DNA of 64,000 nucleotides from Ursus arctos. Taxonomy: Eukaryota; Chordata; Mammalia; Carnivora; Ursidae. Every line of letters starts with the position of its first letter. Within the stretch, counting starts at the first letter, position 1. This document shows, one piece after another, positions 27,340 through 41,382 of this stretch. Below the pieces are notes generated by a model, which had not been told where the DNA came from, made no database searches, and saw only the letters and a program-made list of their open reading frames with translations. A program made the position numbers and the translations under genes. The DNA lies in contig NW_026623056.1 of NCBI RefSeq assembly GCF_023065955.2, forward strand, positions 89,527,256-89,591,255. The letters are read 5' to 3'.

Positions 27340-30149
27340 TAAAATATGTTTTGGATGATGCTTTAAACATCTGTGCCTTGGAGCATGCATTTACCTGGGA
27401 TAAAGGAAGATGTATGTAAGGGAGAAATCCTAATGGGGAAAGCAGTTCTAGAATAAATTCTCTGGCCGTTAAATAGCATCAAATTGTGACTGACAAAATG
27501 GATCCGAAATAATTATTTGTTTCATGAAACTACATGAATGAAATTAACGGTGGAGTAGGATGAAAAGAAAAAGAGGGAATCCGGTAAGAGTTCTTAACAT
27601 ACTTGGAATCTGGATTGCAGATACCGGAGAAGGCAAATTTCCTAAGAAACGACTTCGATCATGCCCCCTTCTCCCCAAATCTCAGCAGCACCCGTTGTGA
27701 GATTTAAGCTCGGTTTTAGTCTTTTCAGGCTAGTGTCCCCTGGATGTTCCCTGATGACCTAGGATTCTCTCTTGCTTGCTAGAACAAGCCTGGAAATGCC
27801 ACCTCTCTTGTTTTTCCCCATCTCATGAAAGCCCTCATCAGAGACGGCTCTTCTTCCTCCTCTATCAAAGCCCAACTCATTCTCCAAAGCCAACTCAACT
27901 TCCAGCTTATCCGCTTCCTTTGACTGCCTCCGTCCAAGGAGTTCTCTCTCCTCCAGCCTCCACCCGCACTGATTCACCATCAGCTCAGCAAGAACTTCCA
28001 TGCCCTCCTGCGGCCACTGTTCCATACTGAATGTTGGGTTTCCAAGGACTTGATTGCAAGCTCCAAGAGCCTAAGGATTCTCACAAGCATGTTTGAAATC
28101 TCAGCCACTCACGTGTCCAAAGCAGGGCTTCAGCACAGTGGACATCCTCAGCCAATGTTACTGCAGGTGCAGAGGAGAATGGTTTTGAGTGGATATGAGG
28201 CACAAAAACAGTGATGGGCAGGAATGAGGTCAGTTGCAGGTTTATAAGCTGACTGGGTACAGGGCTAATGAGAACGGTTTGAAGATAGAAGATCTGCCCA
28301 GACTCCAGGTGCATGGTGCAGCTGTTGATCAGAGGTCTGGACTAGCGGGTGCAGAAGGATCTCTCAGGAGAACCGTGCAACTTGGATCCAAGTTGAGAGC
28401 TGGCTTCCCTGCGGCCACTCAGCATGGTGGCTCATGCATCAGAAGAGGTCCAGGCGGGATTTGGAGGGGTCCAGCTTCACTTCCCAGACCCCGTCCAGGG
28501 AAGAAAATAGCGTCTGAAGAGCCAACTTGTTTGGACAATGGCATCCTTTTTCTTTTCCTTCTTCAAGCAGGACTCTGGAGCGTTTGTCCCCTTGTTCGGC
28601 CAGTTCATGGGTGACATGGTTTTAGAATAAGGATCATTTACGGAAGACCCACAGATTTATAGCAAAGCTCACCTGGCAACCAGTCCTCTTAATACATATT
28701 AAAGGAAGACTTTGGAGAGTAAGTGAATGGAAAAATTTAAAAAAAAAGAAAAGAAAAGAAAAAAGAAGATCTGAGGTTCACTGTGTATCGCCGAATTCAA
28801 CCATCTGAGCCCCTTTCTGCACCAGAAGATGCTGTTATGTACAGACCGCTCTGACTTACGTGCGTTCTGTTTCTACCTTCTCGCAAGCCCCTTCAAGACT
28901 CTCAAGCTACAGCCCTGGGAGAAGCCCTTCTCTACCATTGTTGTGTTTCTCGTGTAGAGGTGCATTAGTTTTCTGTGTTGAATACTACTCTCCCTTTCAT
29001 TTACCTTTGGATCCAGTAATAAGCCCGGGTTCTTTCTATTTGTCTCCTTTATCTGCCATCTGGGGAACTCTCTCCCCTTTCTAGCCCTGGCATTTTTCTC
29101 CTCCTGTAGTCTCCCCGAACAGCCTTCTTTCATCCTTCCAGGTGTCCTTCCTCCAGCCTCTGGGCCCCCCTCCTGCCCCCACTTCCTTTAAGAAACTGTC
29201 TCTTTTGATCTCCATGACAACAGTAGCACAGCGCTAGTGTATCTGTGGTTCGTAAGTGTCTGTATTTTATGTGTCCGTCTAAATGAGCCTGGGAGCTGCC
29301 TGTGGCAGGTACGGAGGTCTTTAAGAAGTCAGTAAGAACGGGGATGTGCAAGTGCTCACAGCGCCATCAAGGATGCGAGAGCTTAGAGCGGGCTTCTCTA
29401 CTTTAGAAAGCCACCAGCCAGGTCCTGTTTCTGGCACACTTCCCTCCCCCTTCCCAGCACAGGTGAACGGACTCTGCTCAATGCCAGGGTTCACCGGCTG
29501 ACCAGCTGTGAGAGCTAAAACCTCTGCTCGTTTCTGCATTCCAAGAGCACCCCATTACTCGGACATGTTGAGTAACTCAGGTGAAGAATGAATCCCACAT
29601 TGTCTTTTAGGTTTTTCCAAATTCACTTAATATGTAACCTGTCCTCATTTCCTTTTTATTCCAGGGGCTGTGGACTGTCTTCCTTATCTTCGTGTACTCC
29701 TGCCAGTCCCTGTCCCTGCCCCTCAAATAAATAACAGCTACCTGGTTAGCTCATGCAGTGAGCAGGTAGGAACGGGAGCCTCTCCTGTGCAAGGGGAGAC
29801 CTGCGCGTGAAGCTATGATCTGTGCAGAGCGTGGTGCTGGCAGTGCTGAGGGTTGGCATGCAGTATCGTGGAAGGGAAAAGGGAGAGGTGCCTTTTCCCA
29901 TTGTGGCAGAAAGAGTTCCAGAGAAGGGGCATTTCATCTGAGCCTCTAGGAGGACAGGCCATTGCTGAAGAGGGATGGCCTTACAGGAATGCAACCAGGC
30001 TGCCCCACTGTACCCGGGCAAGATAACCAGAGATGATCCCGGAAGGAACAGCTCCCAATGACCCCTCAGAAGGTTTCTGTGCTGCCTGTGGACCCCCATA
30101 GGGATGGTGGGCTTGTAGAGAAAGCTAGGGAAACCCTTCTGAATGAGAA

Positions 30150-30235
30150 ACACACTTTGAGGGCGGGAGTTGGCGATCTGTGTTTTCACAAGCCCTCCAG
30201 GGGATTCTGGAGTGAGCTCAAGTTTGAGAACCACT
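30150..30235 (+). mobile_element. hAT-type MER5A-like remnant
   Basis: The sequence gatctgtgttttcacaagcc followed by ctccaggggattctggagtg and ends tttgagaaccactg, which is the 3' half and terminal inverted repeat of a MER5A-like nonautonomous hAT transposon. Confidence 0.6.
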
Positions 30236-31074
30236 GCTGTTGTCTTGGGTTGTCATTGTAAGGTTGAGTGTTGGCATCCCTAAGGATGGACGACGTCGTT
30301 AAAAAGTGACAACTGTGTGTTCCCAAGTTTCAGGTCACTAATAACCCATTTTCCTGGTCTCTTAGAAGAACAAAAGGGAACACATACAACAACAGTCAGA
30401 TCTTTATGGTCCCATGAGTGGCATGGCAGGAAAGGGACTCTGCTTCACGTGGGGCCTCGGTGGGAGGGGGAGCAGCTGCCTTGACGGGTGAAACCCCAGA
30501 GGAGCAGCTGCGCCAGGTGCACGGGCGACGGGTTTTGAGGAATCGATGTCAGAGCAGAGAATGCTCACTTCCTTGCCTCGGAGCATGTCTGCATTCCTGT
30601 GTCTGGCTTGAGGGCTGCTCTGCACTAAACACAGGGCCACACCGTAGGTCTCAGATGAAGGGCACACACGGCCACGTGGAGCCCTTCTCCAAAGCTACCA
30701 TCCATCGAGCGGCCAGGACAGAATGACAGGCCACGTGTTACGAAATAAAAAGTGGACATGTGATCTGACCATGAGCCGTGCTTTGAACACAGGAGCTCTT
30801 CAGTGCAGGTCTGAGAAATCAAGGATGAATGACGGAACTTTGAAATAGGCACAACACTGAGAGGCCAAGAACTTTGTGACTTGAAGCTGGTAGTCACTGT
30901 GTTCTCGTCAGATCTGGCAGCTGGCGGGGGGAGGCGGTGGCCACGTGTGTGCTCGGGCTTGGAAAACACATGGAGAATTTCAGAAACAGGCTCTTACAGT
31001 TTTATGGGATGAAACGGAGGTTAACTATTACATAACAGGACTTCATTTATTTAATTTCTAAAGTGCGGGGTGGC

Positions 31075-31081
31075 TCTTTCT

Positions 31082-31120
<39 letters not shown>

Positions 31121-31157
31121 CTTTCTTTCTTCTTTTTTCCTTCCTTCTTTCTTTCAT
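31075..31157. repeat. (TTTC)n microsatellite
   Basis: About 12 uninterrupted ttct units followed by diverged ttct and ttcc units. It gives misleading lysine-rich or serine/phenylalanine-rich open frames. Confidence 0.95.
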
Positions 31158-34100
31158 CCAACCAACACACGTGTTGAAGAGATATTCTTGCTGGGCCCCC
31201 CTCCTTTGGCTGAATTTCACCGTTCTTTGCATCACACACTCCTTGGTAACCACACACAGCGTTTCACACCAGCCTTAAAGGCTTATCCAGTGCTTTCTGC
31301 CGAAGACTTAACAAAGGAATTCATGGCACATATGCAGACTCCACCTGGTGTTATATGTATTGGCTCTGAGAGTTGGTCTCCAGAACATCCCACGTTAAAT
31401 GCTGGGGCCTCTAGATGTCTCAATGTTTCTGAGAAACAGACTTGGCCCGAAGGGTGGCTCACAGTGTCCCAGAGTCTGGGAGTGGAGTCTGTTGGAGATA
31501 GATGACACAGAGAGTGGAGGTGTCCAGGTTCGGACCAGGAAAAGAGTAGGGAGACAGTGGGAAGGGCCTGCATGAGACGTGTCCATGGGCCACCAGGAGG
31601 CTTAGCCAGGGCCCAACCAGGAAGCAACGCACCTGGAGACTGTAAGGCTTTGGAAGCCAGGTCTCACCTGTGCGTCTAGACATTGCGCAGGCAATGGGGA
31701 TGCAGAGGGAAAGGGGTTTGGGTTAGGATGCCAGGAGGGAGTGTGTGCTAGTCTGTGAGCATAAGGCTGGGACCCCGGCTATTTAGCGACAGCTGAGTGA
31801 TCCCAAAGGGCTTGGCTCCTCCAATGCAGACCAGAGGGACCCAACCTGGAGGGGCTCCCCTGTAGGTAACGGGAGCCCCTTGGGATGGCAGGCTGGCCAC
31901 AGAGATCTGGGGGCACAGCTGATCCACATCTGCTAAGCAAGTGAAAAGGCAGTATTGTCAAAGGTGTTAGCGTCTTTGTAAAGGAATGGGCTGCCTCAAC
32001 CATAGGAAGAATGGCTGCGTCGCAGTCTTCGTAACTTCTGCTACTGGAGGGTCTGTCCAGAAGGACCAAAGAAGATCTGCAGTTGAAAGGAACTGCTGAA
32101 TGAAAGGAAGGCTTTAACTTCACGGCTGGAAAGAGGCCCTTGGTGCTTTAACCCCCTGATGAAAGAGCCAAGTAGTAAGAAGCTATTTGTGAATTCTTCC
32201 AGCTGCACAAGGATGCTTCCCAGGCATCGTCATGTTCGATAAAGCATGGTTGACAAACTACCGTACCGGGGCCCAGTCTATTTGGCCATTTCTTCTATAT
32301 GGCCCTTAGCTAAGAATGTATATATATATAATATTTTTAAATGGCTGAAAAATTCAAAAGAGGAAGAATATTTTGTGACACGTGAAAATTACATGTGCTT
32401 CAAATGTCAGCGTGCCTGAGTAAAGTTTTACTGGCTGTGTGCTTCTGTGCTACGGTTGGCAGAGCTAGGAGTTAAGACAGAGACTACGTAGCTCTTCCAA
32501 GGCTGGAAGCGTCTACTCTCTGGACCTTGACAGAAACACTTTACAGACCCCTGGGGGACACAGTGCTGTGGACTGAATCAGCATGCAGGGTGTGGGGTAG
32601 AATTCATGGGGTGGGCTGGGGTTGGAGGTGGAGTGAGTGGGAGGCGAGCAATGGTGGGAGGAGAGGCACGTCCATGAGAGGAGGGTTGGAGAGAGGCCAG
32701 GGCTTGGGCTGAGTGCTTGATGGAGTCAGTCCCCTTTCTTGCTGGGGTGGCCAAGTCCTAACCCATGTTCCATCAGAAGACCAGCAATGCCTGCATCAAC
32801 AGCGGACTTTTGGTCATGGATGAACATCTACCTTATACACCTTCTGTCATGACTGAAGCATAGGATGGCATTGCTTTCATAGAGCTATTTACGTTTGTCT
32901 CTTATCTGTGCGTGGGTAATGAAAAGCATTGGCCCCAACTGAAGGAATTTCAGGCATGAACACTCATGAATGGATATGGAGGAGAAGAGTGTTGAGAAAG
33001 TGTCCAATAGGATCATTTCCCCTGTTAGGAACATACTATTCTGGACTTAGGATCCCCCAGGGACCACTCTGGTTCTCAGACGGGGGATGTACCTGACACA
33101 TGCTCAAATGCAGAGACAGCCACAAGCCCTGTACAGGGCCCCCCGGACTGACGCTGCCCATTCTCTGCCCCACCCCTTCCTTTCTCAGGAAGTCTGACTT
33201 CCAGAAGCCAATAAGAACACACCTCCTGAATTCTTCTGTTATTTAGATAAAAACAGGGCTTATTTCCAACTTCAGATTGTTACTTTCAGAAAAAACAAAA
33301 ATGATAATATATGTTTAAAAGGCAGAATTGTTTCATTTCCAATGTTTCTACGATTACTCAAAGCACGTAGCACTTTTATTTTATATCTCAAGTTAAAATT
33401 TTCAAAAGAATGTGCTAATGGGAAGAATCCATCACAAGGGTTACAAGAAGGTAAAACTAGTTTTAGGAGATTTTAATACAAAGAGGAGGTGGCTTTTAAA
33501 AATATTATGGGAGGCTACCTTGAGATAGAGCTAGCTGATGACATCTTTGTGCATTAGGTTAAACGTATTTGTCCTGGCGACATGAATCTGAAAGCATGCC
33601 TTGTGTTTTTCTGTTCTGTTTCATGTTACCATGAAAACGGAATGTGGAAACTAGATGCAGAAAAGTCTCCTACAGCAATTGGCTCACCCTGTGCTGGCTG
33701 GAGTTCTTCCTGAAACAGACCACGAGAACTTTGTCCAGCCTGGTTTTAAATGATAAAAGGCACATCAGATTTCTTCCTTTGCTTTCGGAGACATGTCCAT
33801 GACATGATAGGTGTCACCTGATGTCTGTGGACTTCTTGGTCGGACACGTTTTCTTTTATTCATTTGATTTTTCCTTCTACCATCCGTGCTCATTTACTAA
33901 TGTATCTACCTTATTTGATTTCTCTGATAAGACGAGAAATGTGTTACCAGCAAGATGGCTTAATGAGTGCTCTCTAGGAAAATCAGGCACATAAAATTGT
34001 GTATATTCACTCACTCACTCACTTGATGGATGCCAAGCAGCTCTTTTATAATACTTAGCTCCACATTCACTGTAACTTGGACTTCTGATTTGTTCTGTTA

Positions 34101-34400
34101 AAAGCAGAGTTAGTATTTTATGAGAATCAGTAAAACTATACCTGAGAATATCTTATGAATATTTTTCTTAAAATCACTACCTACCCAGCAATTATTAGAT
34201 TATTTAAAATAAATAATAAAATTATTTATTTATTTTTGTCAGGCAAATTTCACAAGATTTACATTTACTGGGATGCATTGTTCAGAAAGGGCTGCACTAT
34301 CCAGAGCCACCAGGGGGCCAGCATCCAGGATGGAGATCATTTTTATTAGGTGTAGAAATGGCAGTAATATCTAATTTTCCTGAGGTCTAATCCAGTACTT

Positions 34401-34421
34401 TATATCATATCATATCATATA
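34401..34421. repeat. (ATATC)n tract
   Basis: tatatcatatcatatcatat, four units of a five-base repeat within an AT-rich region. Confidence 0.9.
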
Positions 34422-34507
34422 TTCTTATTATATGCAATTTTTGTTGTAGATACATTTAACATTTTAATCCTACCCTATGCATAATGAAGTGAATACATAA
34501 TGTATTC

Positions 34508-34523
34508 ATATATATATATATAT
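34508..34523. repeat. (TA)n tract
   Basis: Eight uninterrupted TA units in AT-rich sequence. Confidence 0.9.
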
Positions 34524-36219
34524 TTATGTCTCTGTAAGATTTCATAGCTAAAATTATGCACAGTGTACTTAATAGACAATTAAGTAATTTTCAATATTAT
34601 TCAACCATGAGCAATTTTTAGCCTGATGTTCCAACTTTAGGTTCTAATTCCCTTGTGAAATGTGAGGTTGATGTATCAAAGAAAGACCTATGGCTGGTCA
34701 TCAATCCGTGCCCAGAATGCTCTTTTAGTTATGACCTCGTGATTCTTATGTGCTGTTCATATTTGCATCTTCGACAACACGTTCTCTGTCAAGGCCTCCT
34801 GACTCACTGTAACCTAGCAGTTTATAATCTAACAGCTCTGAGACAGAACCACGGACGCGCCTGCTCTCGGATACCTTGCCTTGTCAGGTTCATCCAGGCT
34901 CCGTGTGAAGCTTTCAGAATAAACCATCTGAAAGGACTACCAGCGGATGCATGGAGATGGCCTTGGTCCTAGCCCTCAGGCCAAGCCCAGTTTGTGTCCT
35001 GTCAGGGTCAATTAACTGGAGCAGTACACTAGGACGTGCCTCCTCTAGTGAGCCTGAGCCAATCTCTCCCATGTGCCCGGTGTCAGCCCTGGACCCACGG
35101 TCCTGGCGGCTGAGCAGCCTTTGGAAAGGTGGCCAGCATCTTTTTGCTACACTTGGCGGTTGGGAACCAAGAGAATTGTCTGCTTAGGTTGGGAGGCCAG
35201 CCAGGACCCTTTGGGCAGACTGGCTTGAGGCTCTTCTCTGGGACAGAGAACTAGGGTCATTGGTGAAGGCCAGTCACGAGGCTAAACCAGGAAGGCTAAT
35301 CCAAGGGATACATGGAGAGAGATGCCAAATATATGCCAAATGAGGCAAATAAGCAGTGAATGGCTTTAGTAAGGGGATTTGTCTATTTTATACATGCACA
35401 AAAAAGTAAGATGTGAATATGGTCACGGGGTTTCCAAAGAAAAGGTAGCCCCTCTTGATATGAATATTTTAACATGAATATGCACAACGGGAATGGCTTA
35501 TGTATTCATTTAACAAACCTTTAAATATACTTCTACTGGTGGTGTAGTGGACAAACAAAAACAAAAGAGACAAAGTAAAATAGGCCTTCTACCCTCACAG
35601 AGCTAGTCAACGGTCAGAAGTTGAGAGAGAATAATCGTAGGGTATGTGGACGACCAAGAGGTTTTGAAATCAGTTTGGCTTTTTCTTCTCCTGCTAGAGG
35701 GGAAGAGGCTGACTTGTCAATATGAGAAGGGCTGACAGTTCCTCAAATATTTGTAAGACATGTTGGTCATTGGGATTTTTAATAAAGCTGCTGTAAATTC
35801 AACTCCAGAACAAATTGATTAAGAAATGTAAATTTTGTAATTTTTCATAGCCCGAGGATTAAAGCGAGAGTCAAGGAATGAAGTAAAATTAATTTCAAGG
35901 CAACCCTTTTGAATTTCAGTGGATGTTGGAAAAAAGGGTGTTGACTTACTACTCCAGTTACGCTAAGGCTAAGTTTACACTTGGAAAGAAAGAGGGATAA
36001 GATAGAAATTACATTTTTTCCTATTTTCTCTAATATTAAAGTCGAGTAAAATTTTTAACATGAAGTTGGAAGGAACAGGACAAGAAACTAATCTTTGTTG
36101 AACCTTACTATGCACAAGCCACGGTCTTGGCATTTTGGTTACCTTAGCTTATCGGTTGCTTAGAAACCAGTTGGAAAACCTTGGTGAGGGTCCTCAATCT
36201 GACAGTCCCAAGCCCTCAG

Positions 36220-36342
36220 ATTTTGGGCAAATCCCTTCAATGTCAGGAGCTTGTGTGAAACCCGGTATGCCCGGTACACAGATCTAACAGCATAATGCAT
36301 GCAAAGTGGAGCACAATGCCTGGCTGAGAGCAAATGCTCAGA
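36220..36342 (+). repeat. MIR-like remnant
   Basis: The stretch starts tttgggcaaatcccttcaat and ends ggagcacaatgcctggctga followed by gagcaaatgctcag, in the MIR order. Ends are approximate. Confidence 0.5.
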
Positions 36343-37293
36343 AAGACTGCTTTCCCAGGGATCCCAGCCCGGAAGCACCGTTCTAGAAAACAGTCCTTTT
36401 CCAATGTGGCATGCCATGTCCTGGGTAGAGGGATTCAGATGCAGGAGTCAAGCGGAGCCTGCAGTTTATTAAATCATGATGATGAAGGTCACTGGCAATA
36501 CGGCAGTTCTGTTTTTAAATGACAAGCTAAGCCATTCTCCCATTGTAAGAGCTCATCTGGGAAACATAACATATTGCAACGATGCCTCAATTAGCTGGAA
36601 TTACTGGGGATGGTGCAGATGCGGTGTTTTAGTTAAAAGTATTCTTCGGATTACTGAAATTTAATTAAATCCCTAACTATGCAATGTTCAAATTTTAGAG
36701 ATCGGGGATGTCATCTGCAACACTGTGCATTCTAAATAAAACGCAGTCAGTGAATTTCATATAGTGGGGCAAGAAAGTGCAAAATCATTCTCAGGACTTG
36801 GTCTTGAGTCCTCAGCCGGACAACTGTTTTTAGCTCTGTAATATTTAAACAATCGAACATTTCATACTTTTGGGACAGCATATGGCTCTAAAAAGACTTC
36901 CCATTCAAAACAAAAGAAAACATTAACATCAATAGGAAAAAAAAATCTCTGCCTTAATTGGCATCCTCTGGAGAAATGTTTGGAGATACTTGTAATAGTT
37001 AAATATTTCAGATACTTAAGATTTTATGTTATGAGCACTAGAGAGAGCAGGCAATCAAAAACTGTCCTTCATTTGCAAGAAAATGGGATCGGTTGGTTCT
37101 GAGACTAACCAGCAGAGAAGGTGATAGGCCATGTCAAAAGAGACTTATTCTGTCAGTATTCTGACACTTGGGGAGATAGACTAAAGCCATAATTTTCTGA
37201 AAAACCAAAGAATTCTCCTGTAGGTTTATGATTTTCAGGTACTTAATCAAACATATTATCAATAATCAGTAGCTTTAAGTATTCTTTCTGATT

Positions 37294-37489
37294 TTTTTAA
37301 GATTTTATTTATTTATGTATTTATTTATTTATTTGAGAGGAGAGGAGGAGCAGAGGGAAAGGGACAAGCAGACTCCATGCTGAGCACCAACAAGCCCAAT
37401 GCGGGGCTGGATCTCATGACCCTGAGACCGTGACCTAAGCTGAAATCAAGAGTCAGATGCTTCACTGACTGAGCCACCCAGGCGCCCCA
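37294..37489 (-). mobile_element. Can-SINE, minus orientation
   Basis: The plus strand shows the T/A-rich tail complement (aagattttatttatttatgt) and ends gagccacccaggcgcccc. A perfect 14-bp duplication, tattctttctgatt, lies at 37280-37293 and 37490-37503. It is in sense orientation to DSCAM. Confidence 0.94.
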
Positions 37490-38876
37490 TATTCTTTCTG
37501 ATTCTGAATAACCCCAGCAAAAACTGCGAGAAATTGTATTTGCTTATGCAGACCCTTCTGTTTTTCAAAGGGGAGGAATAAGAGCTAGAAAAATGAATCT
37601 TTATCATCATTTACTTCCTTTTATTTATTTAGAACCGCTTATGTTATCTCTCGAGTTCCCATCAAGGCACTGCTCAGCATTTTTATTTAACTCCAAATAC
37701 ATAAAGGTATTAAAAGCCTGATTTAATAGGGCCCTGGTTCTTGGACATCTTCCTGAAGGCTGACATTTGATGTGAAGGGCAGAGGGCCATTTCCTCTGAC
37801 ACTTATCACAAATTTTTTGAACCATTACTGTCATTTATTTTTCAATAAATTACAATAGAAGCCCACACATAAAGTGGTGGGTCTGTGCGCTCCCCGGAGC
37901 GGGGATTGCGGTTTTGGGTGCCCACCACGGTGGGCTTAGGGGAACCACACTGCAGCATGAGTTAGACCCTCACGACACTCCAGCTGGAATCTGGAGCTCC
38001 CCATAGCTGGGTGTCTTCTCCGTGGCCGTTTCTGAGAGACGGAATGCTTTGGAGGCTACTATGATTTGAAACACTTGGGCTATGGACCTCACCATTCTCA
38101 AGTCGCCAGTGTCCTCACCCAATCACTTGTTCACTCACTCATTCATTCATGCAAGCGTGCCAGCCACTGGGGACCAGAGATGAATGAGATCTTCCCTGAC
38201 CTTAAGCAGCTCAGCGAACCACAGAGGAGGTGCCAGAAAACAGAGGGATGGGGGCCCCACTGGGCTGCCACCAAGACTGCGGGTTACACTTCCAAAGTCA
38301 TGCAGGACTGGACGGGGTGGGGTGTGTGTGTTACAAACAGTGTCGTCAATGACAGCGAAGGAGGAGGGGGTGCCAGCTGTGGGCACGTGGATGGTCTGTT
38401 GGGACAGTGGTAAGGGGAGGGTGACAGCCTGCCGCCAATGATGAACGGCCTCGTGAGTCCAATGGGTCTTGGCTGACATTCATCGGGCCGTGGGGAACCT
38501 TCCCCAGGCTTGAAATTTTAAAAATTTGAAACTTTTCCAAGGTGAAAGACATGGCTAAACTAAGAAGGGAAGATTGTGCTGTGTACATTGTTCAGTAGAA
38601 GGGCTATAGCACCGAAGTGCTGCTTACACAGTAACCAGACAACCAACACCCAGCTTCGGTGTTAAGGACCACCAGCGCGCCTTTCAGAGCGGGAGAGTCT
38701 AAAATGGCTGTTTTCCCACCGAAGCCCCGGCACCACTCTCCCCTCCGTCTCCTCTCCCCCTGAGTGCGTCTTTTACTTCTGTCTGTTGTCCTGTGACCCT
38801 GAATGAGTTTCCAGCTCACTCCTCCCACCACCCCAGTATTTCTAGTTAATAGGGTCCCTCTCTGAGTTCATGTGAT

Positions 38877-38918
38877 CTCTTTCTTTCTTTCTTTACTTCC
38901 TTCTCTCTTTCCCTTTCT
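38877..38918. repeat. CTTT-rich tract
   Basis: ctctttctttctttctttac followed by diverged ttcc and tctc words. Confidence 0.85.
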
Positions 38919-39102
38919 GCTCAGTTTCCTTACACAAAATGCAAATCTGGGGCTTTCACACCGTAAAATCAAGGCATATTTCATGCAGCATATCGTCCTT
39001 TCGTACACTTCGGATCGGCATACAGTTTAGTTGAATCAGTGATGCACTTTCATTACGTCATCAGGGCACCATGAAATAACAAGCCACCAAACGGGGGTCC
39101 TT

Positions 39103-39232
39103 ACCTCGTTCAGTCCGTTAAACCACCCGGACACCTGTCCGCGCGCTGACAGCCCCCACAACATCGGCCCGCTGCTCCGAAAGAAACCACTGCTCCGCGC
39201 ACCGTGCGTTACGATCGGCTCACGATCTAACG
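39103..39232. other. CpG-dense patch, function unknown
   Basis: About 130 bp hold some 17 CpG dinucleotides, including gtccgcgcgctg and tccgcgcaccgtgcg, much denser than its surroundings. A TTACGTCA word (a CRE/ATF-type half-site pair) lies 40 to 50 bp to the left at 39053-39060. A donor-like gtaagg follows a minus-strand open frame at 39103. It is too small for a classical CpG island. No DSCAM or other protein match was seen. Confidence 0.35.
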
Positions 39233-40794
39233 GAGGCAAGGCTTTCTTGGCATAGCCCACAGCGTGTTCATTCTTTTGACATTAAGAAGGAACTTGACTG
39301 CAATTTACTGACTTTTGCTTTTTTTCTCCTCTGGAGACAGAAGGATGCCATGCCAAGTCTAGAAAGTTTCCACTTTTAGGTGTCAGAGCTCTGTGGACAG
39401 ACCCCCTTCTCAGGCAGGACCCAGAAAGCTTTAGGGGCCGCAGGAATAGCTGGCCTTTCTCGGTGGCGAAATGCGAGACTGTGCAGAGCCAGTGGATGAA
39501 GGCTCACAGAGCCTTTAATTTGAGACAGAGTGAGCCAGCGTTCCGTCTGTAGAGCAGCCGGGATGCGTACGGGGCGACGGCTTGCTGAGTGCCTTTTATC
39601 ATATAGCGTGTGATGCTCGCAGCTGGTGGACACACTCACAGAGAGGAACGCCACCCCTTCCCACACTGCTCGGCCTGTGCTGTCTGTGCGGCCGAACAGT
39701 CCCGGCCTGCCATCCGCTGGAGCCAAGCACTGGCTGGGCTACAAGAGCTCGTATGAAGGGGCTGCGGCATTGGTGCTGAAGACGGTAGCCACCCTGACAA
39801 CGAGGAGCCTTTTTTGTTCTAGACCCAGCTCCCTGTACAAAAGAGCTGTTACCAGAAGGACAAGACCAACAACCGGTGTGATGAGTCAGGCCTTTATGGT
39901 TTTAGGGCCACGCCACTTGAGGACCCCACTGTGGTTGTTGGCCTCTCCTCTGAGTGAGAACGCAGGGAAAGGGTGAGACCACAGTAGGGGGAGCCTCAGG
40001 ACTGGAAGAGCCAGTACGACTCACACAAGTCCGGACCCAACAAGAGCACTCTAGGTAAAGAGTCTACAGCCATCTTCTGCACGAGCACCTCCAGGGATGA
40101 CTAATTGCCAAGACAGTTTCCCCCACCAGGTCAGTGACTTCAAGAACCCCAGGGGCAGTGGCACCTCCCACGCCCCTTGTGACCAGCTTGCTCCAGCATG
40201 TAAACGGATGCTGCTTCCTTCACCAATGGCTTTGCTAGAAAAACATGGCAGCCGGACGAAACCGTGCTGAGTGTGTAGTTGTTTGCTCCGTAGCTCAAGG
40301 CGTCTCTCCTAGTGACCAGCCACAAGCCCTTGGCTGATCAGCAGCCAGTCCGCATCTACGGCCACGTGTGGGCACCACTGCCTTGGCCGTCAGCTGGCTC
40401 CACAGGCCACCTCGCCGAGGAGGAAGTGAAGGACATCCTCAAGGACACCGCTAGCTGGTGGCACAGTGAGGGCGACAGTCTTTTCTGCCAGCTCTGTGGA
40501 CTATCTGCCAGACCTGGATTTGCCACTTTGGAGAAGCACTTAGAAAAAGCTTCCCCCGGGCTGATGGTAGATGTGTGGGGCACATCTGTTCCCCTATTTG
40601 TGTGGACACCAGCTCTTAGCACCCAATCAAATTCAAAGAATGAAAGCCAGACGTAACAACTCCACGCTCTGTCCATATAGAATTTGCTGTGAAAGTGTTC
40701 AAATTGTGGATATGCATGTCGGACGCTAAGAAAAGGGCTTTTAATTTAACATGGCAAAACCAGTTTCACAAAATGTTAGTGTCTCGGCATCCTA

Positions 40795-41094
<300 letters not shown>

Positions 41095-41352
41095 TCACCC
41101 TGTGGGTACTCGCTCCCGGGAAAAATGAACCTTGAGGACCTGTCCTTGTGTTCCTTCTCACCACCTCCTCACCTTCTTTGACACCGTGATTAATAAACCT
41201 CAAGTCTGGAAAGTTCTCAGGTAAGAAGTTGTAAGACAACATGGCTTTTATGAAACCCTGTGGCGCCTGTCAAAGGCCCTTCTCTTTCCCTCGGAAGTCG
41301 CGTTTAGGGACATGGCATTGGGGTCACTCAGGTGGCGTGGTGCTATTGGGGC

Positions 41353-41382
41353 AAAAAAACATAACAAAACAAAACAAAACAA
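41353..41382. repeat. AAAAC-type tract
   Basis: aaaaaaacataacaaaacaa followed by aacaaaacaa: four AAAAC units after a short A-run. Confidence 0.88.

Noticed and set aside
31047..31278. Lysine/arginine-rich and serine/phenylalanine-rich open frames
   Set aside because: They are translations of the TTTC microsatellite.
39036..39260. A possible extra minus-strand exon ending at a gtaagg donor at 39103
   Set aside because: The translation has no DSCAM match, no convincing acceptor was found, and the known protein is continuous across this intron. It is kept only as a low-confidence regulatory candidate.
40312..40656. A 114-codon plus-strand open frame (LADQQPVRIYGHVWAPLPWP and onward) just left of the FN2 exon
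   Set aside because: I tried to read it as a processed pseudogene, but no family could be recognised and there is no poly-A tail or flanking duplication.
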